From positions 31,071,522 through 31,135,521 of the forward strand of contig OZ026596.1 of the NCBI GenBank assembly GCA_964020085.1: a DNA stretch of 64,000 nt, in the 5' to 3' direction. This DNA is from Micromussa lordhowensis (lineage: Eukaryota > Cnidaria > Anthozoa > Scleractinia > Lobophylliidae). Positions 10,576-22,907 of the stretch are shown here, one piece after another (within the stretch, counting starts at the first letter, position 1; the number at the start of each line of letters is the position of its first letter). Under the pieces are notes generated by a model. The model was given only the letters and a program-made list of their open reading frames with translations, did not search any database and was not told the origin of the DNA. A program made the position numbers and the translations under genes.

Positions 10576-13500
10576 CAATTTTTAATTATCAAAAACTGGA
10601 TCATTGGATAATGCAATTCGAGAGTTTCATTGGCTTAGCCATCATGGCATATGAGCATTAAAAAACATGCTCTACAAATATGGTAAATGTGCGCGTTATT
10701 GTTTGAGGTGTTTTTCTTTTTATTTCATTTTAGTTTTCTGTATGTTGGTGGGCGTTTTTAATAATTATTTTTAAATATTATGTCTTACTTTGTAGTGCGA
10801 CGAAGCCGAATAATTCACAAACAGCCATGGGCAGCTCGTCTGATTCATAAGAACTCTTAACTTGAGAACCTGTTAGATCAGCAAGACAAACAACACAGTT
10901 TTCCAGCGTCGGTTTATGACTGGTTAAGATGAAATACATGAATTAGAAAGAGAAGAGAACTAGCTCCCGCATTTTTCTCTGTTCTCCATGCCAAAATGTG
11001 TTGGCTATGTCGCATCTTCGTCGTCACTGTTGCTGTCTTCGCATTATAGTCATCATCGTCAGTCAGTCGTCGGTCGTCGGTCGTCGTCCATCATCCGTCG
11101 TCCGTCGTCAAAGTCATCGGCTTGTTCATAATAAGCAATTATTGGATGAGGTTTTTGTGATATCCGGAATAATCAAGGTCGAGGTAAGTGTTATCAGCTG
11201 AAACCGCAGGCTGAGGCTGATAACACTTACTGAGAATAATAATCACCGTAATCATTGCCATCGTCTTAGTCATCGTCGTCATCGTCATCTTCATCACTTT
11301 ATGCTCAGACGTTATCCTCCTTGTTCATAATCGTCGTCGACGAAAAGATGGCCGTTGGCTTACACAAAATTCAGGGAATGCAGCAATATGCTGCAAGATG
11401 TCTCCAAAAGGTTTCAGTGGTTTGGTGCACATGCACATAATGAGACATCAGACTTACCACACACAGGGTTTCTTGGCCAGAGAAAGACTCTAATCACGGA
11501 ATGGTCACTCTTCTGGTTTACAGACTCGCCATTTTGACTCGTCGAGCTACATTTGTTTCCCCGTAGAACGAGATAATTGTGAGCTACCTCGTTTGCCACA
11601 AAATATGAGGACACTTGGTGAATTTTTCTGTGAAAGAAGGAAAAAAGGACATCATGACAAACATAAATGCTAAGAAAAAGAAAAGATAAATATGAATGTT
11701 GCTTGGTCAATCGATCGTTAAGTGACCCTGCAATCGCAGATTCTACCGTTCAGGAATAATCCTTCAGTATTTTAAAGAAATAAAACCTCTTTTTTTGTTC
11801 CTTTATACTCTGATGATGACCGGAGCACGGCATCTCAATCCTGGGGAGGCGTGCAGCCATACGTGGGAAGAATTTCTCAGAGGATTGAAAGCCGAACACG
11901 AGTCTCGAGTGTTCAATTGTGAGGTCGCGGTGGCCTCATGGTTAGTGCGCTCGACTCCGGAGCGAGCGCGGGTTCGAGCCCTGGCCGACATTGTGTTGTG
12001 TTCTTAGGCAAGACACTTCACTCTCACAGTGCCTCTCTCCATCCAGGTGTATAAATGGGTACCGACGAATTTAATGCCGGGAGTAACCCTGCGATGGACT
12101 AGCATCCCATCCAGGGGGAGTAAAAATACTCCTAGTCGCTTCATGCTACTGAAACCGGGATAAGCTCCGGCCTGATATGAGCCACTTGGCTGGTATGCAG
12201 ACTTTACCTGGAGTTTTCCAGTACTTCACTCTTTTCTTTTCATAAGGCGTTTGCTGTTGCGCACATGTGTTCCTAGCACTTGTCGATTGACCGGGTTTTT
12301 TTGGCTTTTGCAAATAATGCTTAAATCCAAACAAATAACTGCACTGTTTTTTTTTGTCAAGTTCTTTGTACGTTTGCACCACACATACAGTTGTACACAA
12401 CGAGACACCATGCATGTTCACATGTACAGTGGAGTTTCCTCACCTTGCTAGTACACGGGCATTGGTTTGTGGTCCCAGTTCAAATACAAACGTGGTTGTG
12501 GCATAGTCTCTGACTTCAAATAACTCCTCACAAACAGGGATTACATCCTTTGAATATAATATAACATGCGAGTTTCTGTCAAAACTTTTATAAATCGCTG
12601 CCTGGTAATATAGGCCCGCACTGCGTGCAAAGGGCTTCAGAGCTCTTTGCCTGCACATTATGCCCAGGGGGGTGGGGGGATGCTCGTTGTCTCGCTTAGG
12701 GGGGTTTATATCAAGGAGTTTGGTTTCACTCAGGGTTTTCAGGACGAAATGCCACTATTTTTAGTCGTCTAGTATCTTTTAAGATCGCACTCAAAGAAAT
12801 GCTAAGAACTGAAAAACGTTGTCATGTCCGCTTTTAAGTACAGTTGTAGTATCTCTAAGGGGCCAAATAAAACTCGAACCACGCCCAGATTGGTCTTCCA
12901 TTCACACGACAATCCACCCTACCCTACCCTACCCTCCCCTAGTAATGTTATCGGTAATTATCGGTGCTGCAGCAATAAAAATATTTAGCTATTGTATTGT
13001 GAGTATTGTGTACTACTGTACTTAACTCGACATTCATGTTAAAACCGTCCAATATACTGACGTTTGCGTAGCTGGGTGGCAAATGGCTAAATCATAAAGT
13101 GTAGAGTCTGAAGTAGGTCTCCATCTGTTTCTGTCCACACGTCCCAGGATAACTATTACTAAATTCTACAAGCTGTTTGCACTGATGGTATAACGTATCT
13201 CTGTGTTTATCAGCTGGATTTCTAACTGCGAAAAAAGTGAACATCTATATCTCACTATTGGAAAAAGAAAACTCACCACTGTTTCAAGATAGGATGGGTT
13301 CTCACTAAGCCAAGTGTGAAAATGTAAGTGATTCACCGAAGAATAAGCACATAGACTGTTGAAGCCCAGACGGAATCCCCTACAAAGAAGAACAACAGAC
13401 TCGCTTTGTTATCAGTCATTTAATTGATTAAGAATAAATTGAAACTGGAAAAAAGTAACTAATTTGAAGAAAATAAAGAACCACATATAGTTAGAATAAA

Positions 13501-15450
13501 AAATTAAATGAGATAAAAAATAAAAGCAAATTAAAACAAACAAAAAAGCAGAAAGGGGAAAAAGGAACAAAAAATATTTAAAAAAAATTCTGCTACACCT
13601 TCAATACTGATGGCATATACTACAACCGGTACAACTGAATGACTTGTATGCATGATACATGTAGCAATTATTTGAAGTTTTAGAATTCAGATTTACAACT
13701 CCACAAGCGCCATGAGTTTAAATTTTATCATGTATTGATTGGCAATAGTTTGATAATTACATGTTACCTGTAGTTAGTTAGCATAGTCGTCTCCAGACTC
13801 AGTAACAGTGCTTCCTCGGTTAGTATCTGAGGGTTAATTGTGAATTAAGTTGAACTTACTACCAGTCTCTGTGTTAGTGCAAGGTTTAGTTAGGTTTTTT
13901 TATTAGTGCACTCACACAGTCTTGATCCAACAATCGCATCTAATTCTGTTGTGCCTTTAACAGCCATAAGCTAAAGAGTTAAAAGTGTGTAACAAGGAAA
14001 AAAGACTTGTAGTGTACCAAGGTAGGGATGCTCATAGTAAATCGCTTAAACCCAGGAGTGTCAGTGGTTCATATGGCATGATTGGGAAGTTTTGAAAAGA
14101 ACTGTTGTAACAGTACCTTCAGAGTCTTGACTCACTCAAAAGCCCACCCTAGACAAGCTACAGTGATGCTCATAGCATTTTTTAGGGAACAGATTAAAAA
14201 ACTGTGTTTGGATTCGGCTCATTAAGGAGTTCCAAGCATGGGATGGGTGGTGGCCCAGTACGTGATCAGACTTATATTTTTTTTAAGGTGTTCCAGTTTA
14301 CATGTAAATGGCAAACTTAATTATTACATGCATGCAATACTGACAATCCACTGACACATTTTTAGTTCAATCTAGAAACAGACTACATTTTCCAAATAAA
14401 CAGGAACTAGTTGCCAAGAACAACTAGTTTATAATGTACGTAGGATAATTTGGTTTTATCAACTGGGTTGATAATGTGAATTGTCCACCGTAAAGAGATT
14501 CGGAAGCTGACATTTCAAGCATTAGCCCTTCGTTGGAGCGACGATTTCGCTCCGACGAAGGGCTAACGCTCGAAACGTCAGCTTCCGCACCACAGTTTCT
14601 TTAGAAACTTGCCCCCTTTATTAGTTTATAATGTATCTTACCTGTGGAAGACATGAATTTAGGCTTGGAACCAAAAGACAGTGTCCATATTCTACAGGAC
14701 TGACGTTTATTATCATGAGATGCTGATCAGAGCCTTCAGCAATCCTGTGCATTGGACTGAGTTCAAACAGAACCTTGAATGATAAAACAGAAGGACTTAA
14801 ACGTTCAATCTCAGATAAATCCTAGAATGAATACATGTATGATCCCTTATTTCATGCTTCAATCAAGAGTTCATTTTCTTGATGCAGGCAGTTACATTGC
14901 AATGATTTTTTCCTCTTGGATTCCTTCATTCGCTCTAAACTCACATTTGAATCTTAAAGACTTCAGAGGTTAACAAATTTAGGCATTACAGCAGAACCCC
15001 ATTAATCCAGCCACCATTGGGCCACAAAAATCAGGCCATATCAATGGTATGGCTGTATTAAAAGGGTTCTTTAAATTAGAAAATGACCGACTGAGCCTCT
15101 GTTTGAGCCTTTTGTTTGAATTAAGTGACCATACTAAAGGGTGGCCATAAGGCAGGGTTCCACTGTATTAGCAATGGGGCAATGGGGGAGGGGAAGAAGA
15201 GTTGGAAATCCCCAATTCTACTCTCCTTCCCCTCTTGCCATACTCTTCACTCCTTAATTTGAAAACAACAGTAATTAACAATTATTCACCGAAGTGGAGG
15301 TAAATATCCACCACTTTCACCGACACTGAGGTGAATAATTGTTTTAGTATATACCACACAAGCTGAATAACTAGCAGCCCAAAGAGTAACTTCATTAGTT
15401 AAAATATAGCGACAAAAGCCACTTTGTTTTTCTTCGGCTGCTCGGAGGTG

Positions 15451-15487
<37 letters not shown>

Positions 15488-18400
15488 AGCGCGCGCAAAA
15501 AGTACTATTCACTTGTGTGGTATATACTAATGTTATTTATAAGTGACAATTCTTATTTACAGTCCAAATGAAAATTTCCTCTTTCACTTAGTCCTTCTTT
15601 AATATTATATACCACTTCCTAATCATAAAATAATTCTCAGTTTCATAAATTGTGAGAGGTGGCAAATTTTATAAATAAATTAAAGTGCCATTAGTGCTAT
15701 GACGAAAATCGCATACTTCAAATCTGAGCCATTTTAAGACATAAACAAGAACCGCAGTGCAGTTGTAAACCGCGCTTGAAAAAAACGTGGTTTGTCTGCA
15801 AAACGTGACTCTCCTGCCCTTCAGCAAATATACGAAAAAAGGAGTATCTGATTACATTCTTTGCATAGCGCGAGTTTAGCGTGACTTGTAATCGGAGAAT
15901 TTTGTTTACGTCTAATGAAAAAATACCTTGACCTTTCAATATAAATTTTACATATGGGTTTTTGACAAGCACTAAGGCTAAGTTTGAACTTTTTTTCCCC
16001 AGAAAATTCCACCATAATTTTGCTTCTGGCGAACTATACACGAACATACATTTATCACCGTCAGCGTATTACATGGCCAGACGTAATACCTTTTTAGCGC
16101 ATTGAATATTCCCTTTGAAAGTGAACAGAAACAATTCAAACATTCCAGATAACAAAATGTTCTGTTTTGCACGCAAAACGAAAATACAGCTTAACTCTGG
16201 ATAATTTCAGCCTTACTAGCCAGCAGCTGGTCCCAAATTAGATGCTTTATCCTTGCAAATGTCCTGACGCCCATCGCCGAAGGATTTTGGCCCAAGTTGG
16301 ACCAAATAATTTTCTCCATTTGGCCACCATTTTTTTGTGTATAAACAGTTAATTCGCTAACTTGAGAAAACCCTCCTGAGGGGAGGATATGACGAAAAGA
16401 GCTGAGAAATGGCCTGTAATTGGCTGATGATGACATCATCCGGTGAAGACAATTGGCCGTGGGAGTTTGGGTCTGCTCACCGACAAAAAAAAAAAAATCG
16501 AAGGCAGAGCAAGAAACCGCCCAGCCTACGGCTGCACGGTTTAACAAATAGTCTGTACAAGAGTAAAAATGCTGTTTACTGTTTTCAAATATCTCTTTTC
16601 GTTCCAGAGATATTCAAGTTTTTAAAATATGCAAATTAACCAACTGATAACGTCATACACTCAACCGCATTTTGATCAAATATGGTAAACAAGGATATCT
16701 CAGTCATTTTGTATAATAAATGTTTGAACTTTTACAGTAAGATTGTACTAGTGGTGCTCCGCAATATGAGCTTAACAATTTTTGTTACCATAGTAACATA
16801 CTAGGCTCCAGACCTCCACAATATTAAAGGTTTCCAACCACTTTTAGGGTTCTATATTGATATTTGCCAATGGTGCCTCATCTGCATAATCCAGCAAGCA
16901 TATAAATACATTAGGTTGAGTTCATAGCCTTGTTTAATTTTTTCCAAGCTAAATATTGATATCAGGCTAGAGGAGACTGGAAAAGAGTGGGTTGCCATGG
17001 GAATGGAAATTGTTATAGCTGTAGATGTGTTGCATTTAGAACTATTAGGCTACCAAGTTTCAATGGTTTCTGCTGCAAATTGACCGAGATAGGGCTATTT
17101 ATATACTTCCTGTAATATTTGGTTGAGTGTATGATGTCATCAGTAATCTCATTTGCATATTTTACACATTTTGCAAACTTAAATATCTCCTGAACCAATG
17201 CAGATATTTGTAAACAGTAACAGCGTTTTTAATCGTTCGTAAAATTCTACGTGATTAACCTAAAAAATTAAGGGGTAAAAATTTGATCATAGTTTCTGTA
17301 GCACTTTAAAATACATAGAGGATATTACACGGGGGCGCGAAAATATGAATTTTATTTTCGAGTGGCAAAACAATATTTTACGAACGAGTGCAGCGAGTGA
17401 GTAAAGTATTGTTTTTTGCCACGAGAAAATAAAATTCATATCTTCAAGCTGCCGTGTAATGTTCCTTTTATTATATAGACATGCTGATGACGGCATTTTT
17501 GATGATTTCCCGAAGATTTCAGACCACCTTCCGAAGATTTCAGAAGAAATTTCAAAATTGTTCCGAAGGCACGACGAACACTCCTGAACATTTTCCGAGA
17601 ATTTCCGAAAATTTCCGAAGATGCCCGAAGATGCCCGAAGATTGCCGAAGACTTTCGAGGAAGACCCGAAGATGTTTCGATGATACACCAACAAATTTAA
17701 GTACAATAATAGAGACAAACTTGATATCAATGAAATCATCGATAAATTCATGTGTGAGATTATGGAAAATAAACCACTCGGGTCCCGGATGTATTTTTTA
17801 TGAATTTTACGAGTGGTATATTTTTCAGTAAAACATCCGTGTCTATATAATAATACTAAATAATAAATGGTCACACTTCCAAAAATATGGCTATCCAAAA
17901 TTTTAGACAAATTTCATGGGTCTGACCACCTCAAATGTTTTTAAGACAGCTTCTCACCAAGTCTGATTTCTTTTTGAAAAGCAAACAAAGCTGGTCACAA
18001 CCTCGCAGAAAATATATTACCGGTAGTCTCCGTGTCAGTAAAACATCCGTGTCTATATAATAATACTAAATAATAAATGGTCACACTTCCAAAAATATGG
18101 CTATCCAAAATTTTAGACAAATTTCATGGGTCTGACCACCTCAAATGTTTTTAAGACAGCTTCTCACCAAGTCTCGATTTCTTTTTGAAAAGCAAACAAA
18201 GCTGGTCACAACCTCGCAGAAAATATATTACCGGTAGTCTCCGTGTCTGACATAGTCTCAAAGCTACCATTGTGCCACCTATATTCCCAATAAAAGACTT
18301 GTACTACATGTACATCCCAACCTGAATGCAACGTTATAGGAAGCAACCTACATTATTGGGATTAAATGTTGTCAATGATAGCAACGATCCAGCCACGACA

Positions 18401-20545
18401 CTTTAGAGATGCCATCAAGATTACTCAGTAAGTATTAAAATTATGGAATTCCTAGTGTTAGTATATCAAAAATATAAATTACTTACAATAGCTAAACTGT
18501 GTTTTGAGGCAGCAACACTGGGAGTACAACTTACATGTAGTAATGACTTACCTCTTTGCTGTGCACTTTAGTGAAGTTAAATTTTACTGGGTTGAATGGT
18601 TCTGATACCCTACTCAATGGCTCTGGCTTTCTCCGTTTGGTAAATCGCAGCTCATTTAACTGTAGACAGATTCAACAGGCAGGTACAAAGTCGCATTTAT
18701 ATTTAATTACCACAGATAATGGCTACACAGGCTGAATTTCTGCAATTCTCTTTGATTTGGTTTTCGACTTGGTCTTCCATGAGAAGAGAGTGAGTGAGTT
18801 TTTTTTTTTTTTTTTTTTTGGGGGGGGGACACATTTTCCTGACAGCAGATGGTAATCCAAGTTATGACTACAAGGCTGTATTAATTGTACTATTATGGAA
18901 ATGAATGCCCACAAACTAATTTAAGATTAGACAATGATTGTGGGATAAATCAAACCTTTGAGTTTATGCTAGCCTCATTAAAAAAATTGGGTCGTAATTG
19001 CAATAATTGTATATTATTCCATTTCTTAAAAAGAGTTGTTCTACTTTTAAGACTTGATAATTTTCTACTGCTCATTAAACTAGTTCACAACATGCACAAG
19101 TCAGAATATCCATTTACAATTAATACTGCACATTAAAGTTGTCAATTAATAATAAGTAAAAAGATATCATAAAATTGTATTTAACTGTGGGATTACCTGA
19201 ATATACAGAGAGTATTTTCCAGGTGCAACCCTTCTTTCTACATGGTCAAGTCTGTAAGTGAAATAACCTGCATCTGCTGCAGCATCCCATGTTTCTTTAA
19301 TTTTTTTATCAAACTAGAAAAAAACAACAAGAATCAAACTATAACTGCACTGAGGAAAATATGAAAAGCAAGTCAGTGACTGACCATTCATTTTGTAGTC
19401 CTTCAATATTCCCACATTTATTTAGCTACTTAAGAAATAAATAATAGAGACCCTTCAACAGAGTAATAAATATTGAACCTGAATGCAAACTTGTGACAGT
19501 CTCCCTCTCACGGGGCAACACAAAATGAAACTTGGGAGCAGCATATAGTGGTAAGACTCTATGAACTTCTACACAAATTTGAGTTAACTTTGCAAAAACA
19601 GGCTAAGAACAACCCTTAAACATGGCTGAGGGCCTCCCAGGAGTTTTGTAGAACAAGGAAAAATCATTGACCATTCATTTTAAGAGAACAAGAGATTATT
19701 TAGTACTGTACATTGCATGTTTCAGGGGAACAGAGAATTAATGAGAACCTTGCACGAAAAAACCTCCGAGAACAATTTATTTATTATGAAGGAAGACAAG
19801 GAAGAATATCACATTTTTCAAGTGACCAAGGCCATAATTTACATTCATGACATGATTTTGTAAATTAAAGGACAAGGACATTACCGAGAGCCCAGTTGTC
19901 CGTAATGGCTTGAATCAATTATCACCGGTTATTGAAAAAAAATCATTATGGTAACTGGTTGGAGAGAGTGCCTTACTCTGGCAAATGCCTGTTGCTACAT
20001 GTACATTAAACTCATCAACAATAGATAAGCTTGGGGAATGGTGCCTAGAAAGGATGGTGAGGCCATGAATCAAACCGAGCCAACGCATAGGGTATCCATG
20101 ACAACCCTGTGAGCGGCAGCCACCCACCCGGCACCGTCACACTGACAAGTCAGTGGAAACACAGATACTTACCACATACTTACCAAGCAAGAGGGAGGGG
20201 TGGGCCGGGAATAAAGTCACAGTGCAAGCTATCCGACAGCAATAACAAAACGCAAATGACTTGACATTCGAAGCCGAGCTGTAAGCCATATGGGGCCCCT
20301 GCACAAAACCCCCCGGCCACCCCGAACCAGATCCCTGGGAGACACTGCTAGCCAGCATTGTCTTGCGTTTAACTTAGCCTAAATTACATTTAGCCACATT
20401 AGATTTGTCAAGATAATCTGGAACTTGTAGTCACCTTGCTTAGTCTACCCTTGTTTGGTTCACAGTTTTGAAGACTTGGCCACTGAAAGTCTTCTGGAGT
20501 ATAGCTGAATTGTCGTTCTGATGGCAGAGACTGCGTAGTTGGCAT
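9864..20545 (-). CDS. GDPGP1: GDP-D-glucose phosphorylase 1-like, paralog A (nine exons, 340 aa)
   Basis: Exons: 20435-20545, 19197-19313, 18552-18659, 14642-14773, 13768-13826, 13277-13379, 12444-12547, 11458-11627 and 9864-9982. All junctions are GT-AG and the phases join into one open frame of 1023 nt. The product matches animal GDPGP1 throughout: FDKKIKETWDAA, LNELRFTKRR then PFNPVKFNFTKVH, MIINVSPVEYGH, LGFNSLCAYSSVNHLHFH, ANEVAHNYLVLRG and VFLWPRNP. The histidine triad is His193, His195 and His197. The known family reaction is phosphorolysis of GDP-D-glucose to GDP and glucose 1-phosphate in the cytosol, thought to remove wrongly made GDP-glucose. The plant homolog (VTC2) acts on GDP-L-galactose in ascorbate synthesis, so substrate cannot be fixed from sequence alone. 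The start ATG at 20545 is the first in frame. A 3' splice site (TTTTATTAG) about 45 nt upstream suggests a non-coding 5' exon, possibly the donor-bearing stretch at about 21788. Confidence 0.92.
10183..10775. mobile_element. Two adjacent copies of the AAAAACTGGAT-family MITE (gene A intron 8)
   Basis: Copy 1 (about 10183-10580) starts TTATTAAAAACTGGAT and ends with a palindrome (GATATGAGATGATTGTAGCC ... TCTCATATCCAACGCGCGC). Copy 2 starts at about 10588 (AAAAACTGGATCATTGGATA) and is partial. The same family lies at about 33286-33580. Copy 1 also contains a short segment with CCAATCAGAGCGCGCGC, a motif seen in the other foldback elements here. Confidence 0.7.
11015..11345. repeat. Degenerate TCG/ATC trinucleotide-rich tract
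   Basis: Dense runs of CGTCGTC, CATCGTC and TCATCGTCATC in an intron of paralog A. Low-complexity, with no coding support. Confidence 0.6.
11924..12185 (+). mobile_element. tRNA-derived SINE
   Basis: The 5' head has a Pol III A box (TGGCCTCATGG, 11931-11941) and B box (GGTTCGAGCC, 11971-11980) in tRNA-like spacing. It continues into a body with TTCTTAGGCAAGACACTTCA, GTGCCTCTCTCCATCCAGG and TGGACTAGCATCCCATCC, ending near GATAAGCTCCGGCCTGAT. Fragments of the same body occur at 24184-24525 and 28262-28330. It sits in the intron between coding exons 7 and 8 of paralog A, antisense to that gene. Confidence 0.85.
14455..14625. mobile_element. MITE with GCTCCGACGAAGGGCTAACG core
   Basis: The sequence contains TTAGCCCTTCG, a short spacer, then GCTCCGACGAAGGGCTAACG, making a hairpin. 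AGCTGACATTTC and its near-complement AAACGTCAGCTTCC lie on the two sides. A second copy is at 25735-25915. Confidence 0.7.
14989..15165. mobile_element. pogo/Tigger-like MITE with TA target duplication
   Basis: The left end reads CAGCAGAACCCC after TA. The right end reads GGGTTCCACTG before TA. The CAGTGGAACCC-type terminus and TA duplication are characteristic of Tc1/mariner-pogo derivatives. No transposase is encoded in its 177 bp. Confidence 0.7.
15345..15530. mobile_element. MITE with TTAGTATATACCACACAAG terminal repeats
   Basis: The terminal repeats at 15345 and 15530 are inverted copies of TAGTATATACCACACAAG. The interior has GCTCGGAGGTGA and TCACCTCCGAGC arms and the CCAATCAGCGCGCGC motif found in other foldbacks here. 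A separate hairpin with arms AACAATTATTCACC and GGTGAATAATTGTT lies directly to its left (15267-15342). Confidence 0.7.
16568..17225. mobile_element. TIR element with about 110-bp diverged inverted repeats
   Basis: The left arm (16568-16675) contains CAAATATCTC, TATGCAAATTA and ATACACTCAACC. The right arm (17115-17225) contains the same blocks in reverse complement and order. No coding sequence is recognised between them. The arms differ at many positions, so the insertion is old. Confidence 0.65.
17318..17690. repeat. Hairpin element followed by a CCGAAGAT degenerate tandem repeat
   Basis: At 17318-17468 the arms TTTTATTTTCGAGTGGCAAA and its near-complement enclose a GAACGAGTGCAGCGAGTGA loop, with ACACGG and CCGTGT outside. 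At 17500-17680 short units such as CCGAAGATTTC, CCGAAGATGC and CCGAAGATTG repeat irregularly. These two create long open frames on both strands, which I do not regard as genes. Confidence 0.65.
17826..18246. repeat. Recent tandem duplication, unit about 210 bp, two copies
   Basis: Copy 1 is 17826-18035 and copy 2 is 18036-18246. They are identical by eye except for one extra C in copy 2 (GTCTCGATTTC against GTCTGATTTC). Lies in an intron of paralog A. Confidence 0.9.
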
Positions 20546-20796
20546 TTTCATAAGGCGATTTGTTAGGCTACAGTGTAGTGTAGTAGTGGTGTAGGTCTAA
20601 TAAAATAAAAAAATAACAAACACTTAACATTAATTCCTTTCTAAAACATACACAAGAGGATTTTAAGGTTAGGAGTAACACTATGCACTGGATGCTCCCC
20701 AGTGTGTACTAGTCGTGCAAATTGCTCCTGGAGCAAAACTCTTCGAGTGTATTGGCATTTACCCCCTGGAAAATCCAATTCTGACAGCTTTTCACT

Positions 20797-20944
20797 CAGG
20801 TCTAAGGACGTTTTAACTTTAAAGAAGAAATATGCCATAACTAATATCTTGAAGAATAGTTTTTTCCATCAAATAACTGACATGTGGAATCAACTGCCTT
20901 TCGATGTTCGTTACTCTGATAATGTAAATATTTCTTCTTCTTAA
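20797..20944 (+). mobile_element. Possible 3' tail fragment of a non-LTR retrotransposon
   Basis: The plus-strand frame contains NSFFHQITDMWNQLPFDVR, which resembles the SFF-x-R-x(4)-WN-x-LP motif at the C-terminus of CR1/jockey-type LINE proteins. Nothing else of the LINE remains, and the frame ends at a TAA at about 20942. It overlaps no exon of paralog A and lies just upstream of its start. Confidence 0.4.
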
Positions 20945-21559
20945 TGTAAATACATGTATATCTTCATCAGTCTTAAACTAATCAACAAAGTAAAGTAAGG
21001 TTAGTAATATTGAAGCCGCGGTTCACATTTACTCAAGTCTGATCACATGTTAAGCGACGTTGTAATGATATTATCGCTTAGTTTACACTTGGAACGAAGG
21101 GTCTATTCATTGGAACGAAGTGACCAAAGGATGGAACGCTTGGAACGAAGTGGTCATGGAATGAAGTGACCGGATTCCAAATATTTTGAAGCCTAGAGTT
21201 AAGAAATTTCTTACAGATTTTCAAGTGTTTTTTTTTCACATATCTTAATGTACTCTTCGAATTTATTATTTTTGTGTAAGCTTATAATTTACATTAGTTC
21301 ATAGATGACCTGTTTTTTATACGGGGTTTAGGACTCCTTTACAGATTATCCTTTGGCCTTTTAACCATAGATTGTAAGTTAATAAATAAAAATATAAGCT
21401 TAAATTAACAACATAGACTACATGCAGTTTATGTTAAAACGAAAAAAATATAAAAAGTAACTGATAGCATGTTGAAGTGTCATTGTGAAACATATCAAAC
21501 GTTTCGGGCAAAGCCCTTCTTCAGTGTGAAAACATGCAGTTTACGTTATGTACCCTAAG

Positions 21560-22850
21560 CATAATTCCTTTGTTGCTGTCTGTCTGTCCAGTGGCGTTCT
21601 CTTCTTGTTTGATTTCTATCTAAACTTTCATCTTATCTCATAAGAATTCGCGCATATTGCCCTCCCGGCTAAGCTAAATAAGGCCCATGCACCTCATCTC
21701 ATTGACCGGCTTCACGAGGCTTCCCGGCAGTGTGATGCACGCTAACCTAAAATTAGCTTTGTGAAATAAACTCAACCGAACACTCACCTTTGTCTAAAAC
21801 TACAAGTTGCTCCCAAAGCGTATTTAAACGGTACCTGTAGCTTACTAAATACAAATTCGTGCATATATTTGTTGGGTGCCTGCAGGTCCCAGACTCCATC
21901 GGTGTAGTCATATATGAAGTACGTACATAGGCAGCCGCTGGTCGAAGAGTCAGTTTCCTGGGCTAGGCACAGGAAGCCCAAGCGTGCGATCGAGGATTTT
22001 TGTTTTCTTTTTCACTTTTCTACGAACGTTCAGCGAAACGTGACACATACAGCCGACATTACATACTATTGCATAATTTATAGTTCTAAACGTAGTCGCG
22101 GCCGCTTACGAGAGGTGGTCGGTTTCAAGAGGTTTATAGTGATCTGACTTGGAAACTTTTGGTATTTTGGAAAACTGGTTGCTAAGGAGAGGTGGTTGCT
22201 TACGAGAGGTGGTCGCAACCGGAGGTTCGACTGTATTTTAGTTTATAGGATTTACTCTTGGTTTTCTGTTTCGCTTCTTTTTTAAACACGTTTGGAACCA
22301 GGGTGATCAGTAATTATTGTTTGTGTAAAGTGTTGTAAACCACACTGAGGAATATTTCTTTTTTGCATGCCGTGACTGGCGCTTACTTTTCCAAATGCAA
22401 ATCACAACTGAACACCCTTCTTATCAGTTTTGACAGTGGTTATTCTTTCCTCCTTCTAATTCTAGTAGCAAGTGTTCCCGACACTACGGGAAGTAGAATC
22501 AATACCAGACAGAAGCGCAACACGAGTTGTCCATGGATTTGTCAGAATTTTCTTGGAAACAGCTGTGTACCCAGTCTAACAATTAAATTAAACTACCAAA
22601 TCTAAATGCCATTTCGATCGTGAGGATGCAGTTATATTAATTACAAAACACCTAAATTTAAGTATTAGAGGTTTGTTGCTAGACGCTTTCTAAGGAAGTC
22701 AAATTCTACGTCCGTCAGTTATTGGTAAGGTCTATATGGAGAACTAGATGTGAGCCGTAAGCAGGGTTCGTACCCTTTTTCAGAAACAAATTTCCAGGAC
22801 TTTAATATGAAACAAACAACAAACCAATATATATTTAATAATAATTTATC
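21560..22850. repeat. Duplicated block, copy 2 (uninterrupted)
   Basis: Pairs with 5195-6358 plus 7413-7475. This copy lacks the 1054-bp transposon and so shows the empty site at 22772-22778. It sits between the start of paralog A (20545) and the stop of paralog B (22908). It could be the 3' flank of B, the 5' flank of A, or both. A GTGAGTG donor on the minus strand at about 21788 would suit a non-coding first exon of paralog A. Confidence 0.8.
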
Positions 22851-22907
22851 CAAAAAGATTAGTTTTTACAGAATTTGCTCCGTCAGAACATCCTAATTGA
22901 CAAGCTA

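Noticed and set aside
11927..11985. Possible stand-alone tRNA gene
   Set aside because: It is continuous with a SINE body that recurs at 24 and 28 kb, so it is a tRNA-derived repeat head.
12908..12935. CCCTA-type run as interstitial telomere
   Set aside because: Only about four imperfect 5-bp units, not the TTAGGG hexamer expected in cnidarians.
17287..17910. 207-residue open frame on the minus strand and a 116-residue one on the plus strand
   Set aside because: Both run through a hairpin element and the CCGAAGAT degenerate repeat; composition is low-complexity with no domain.
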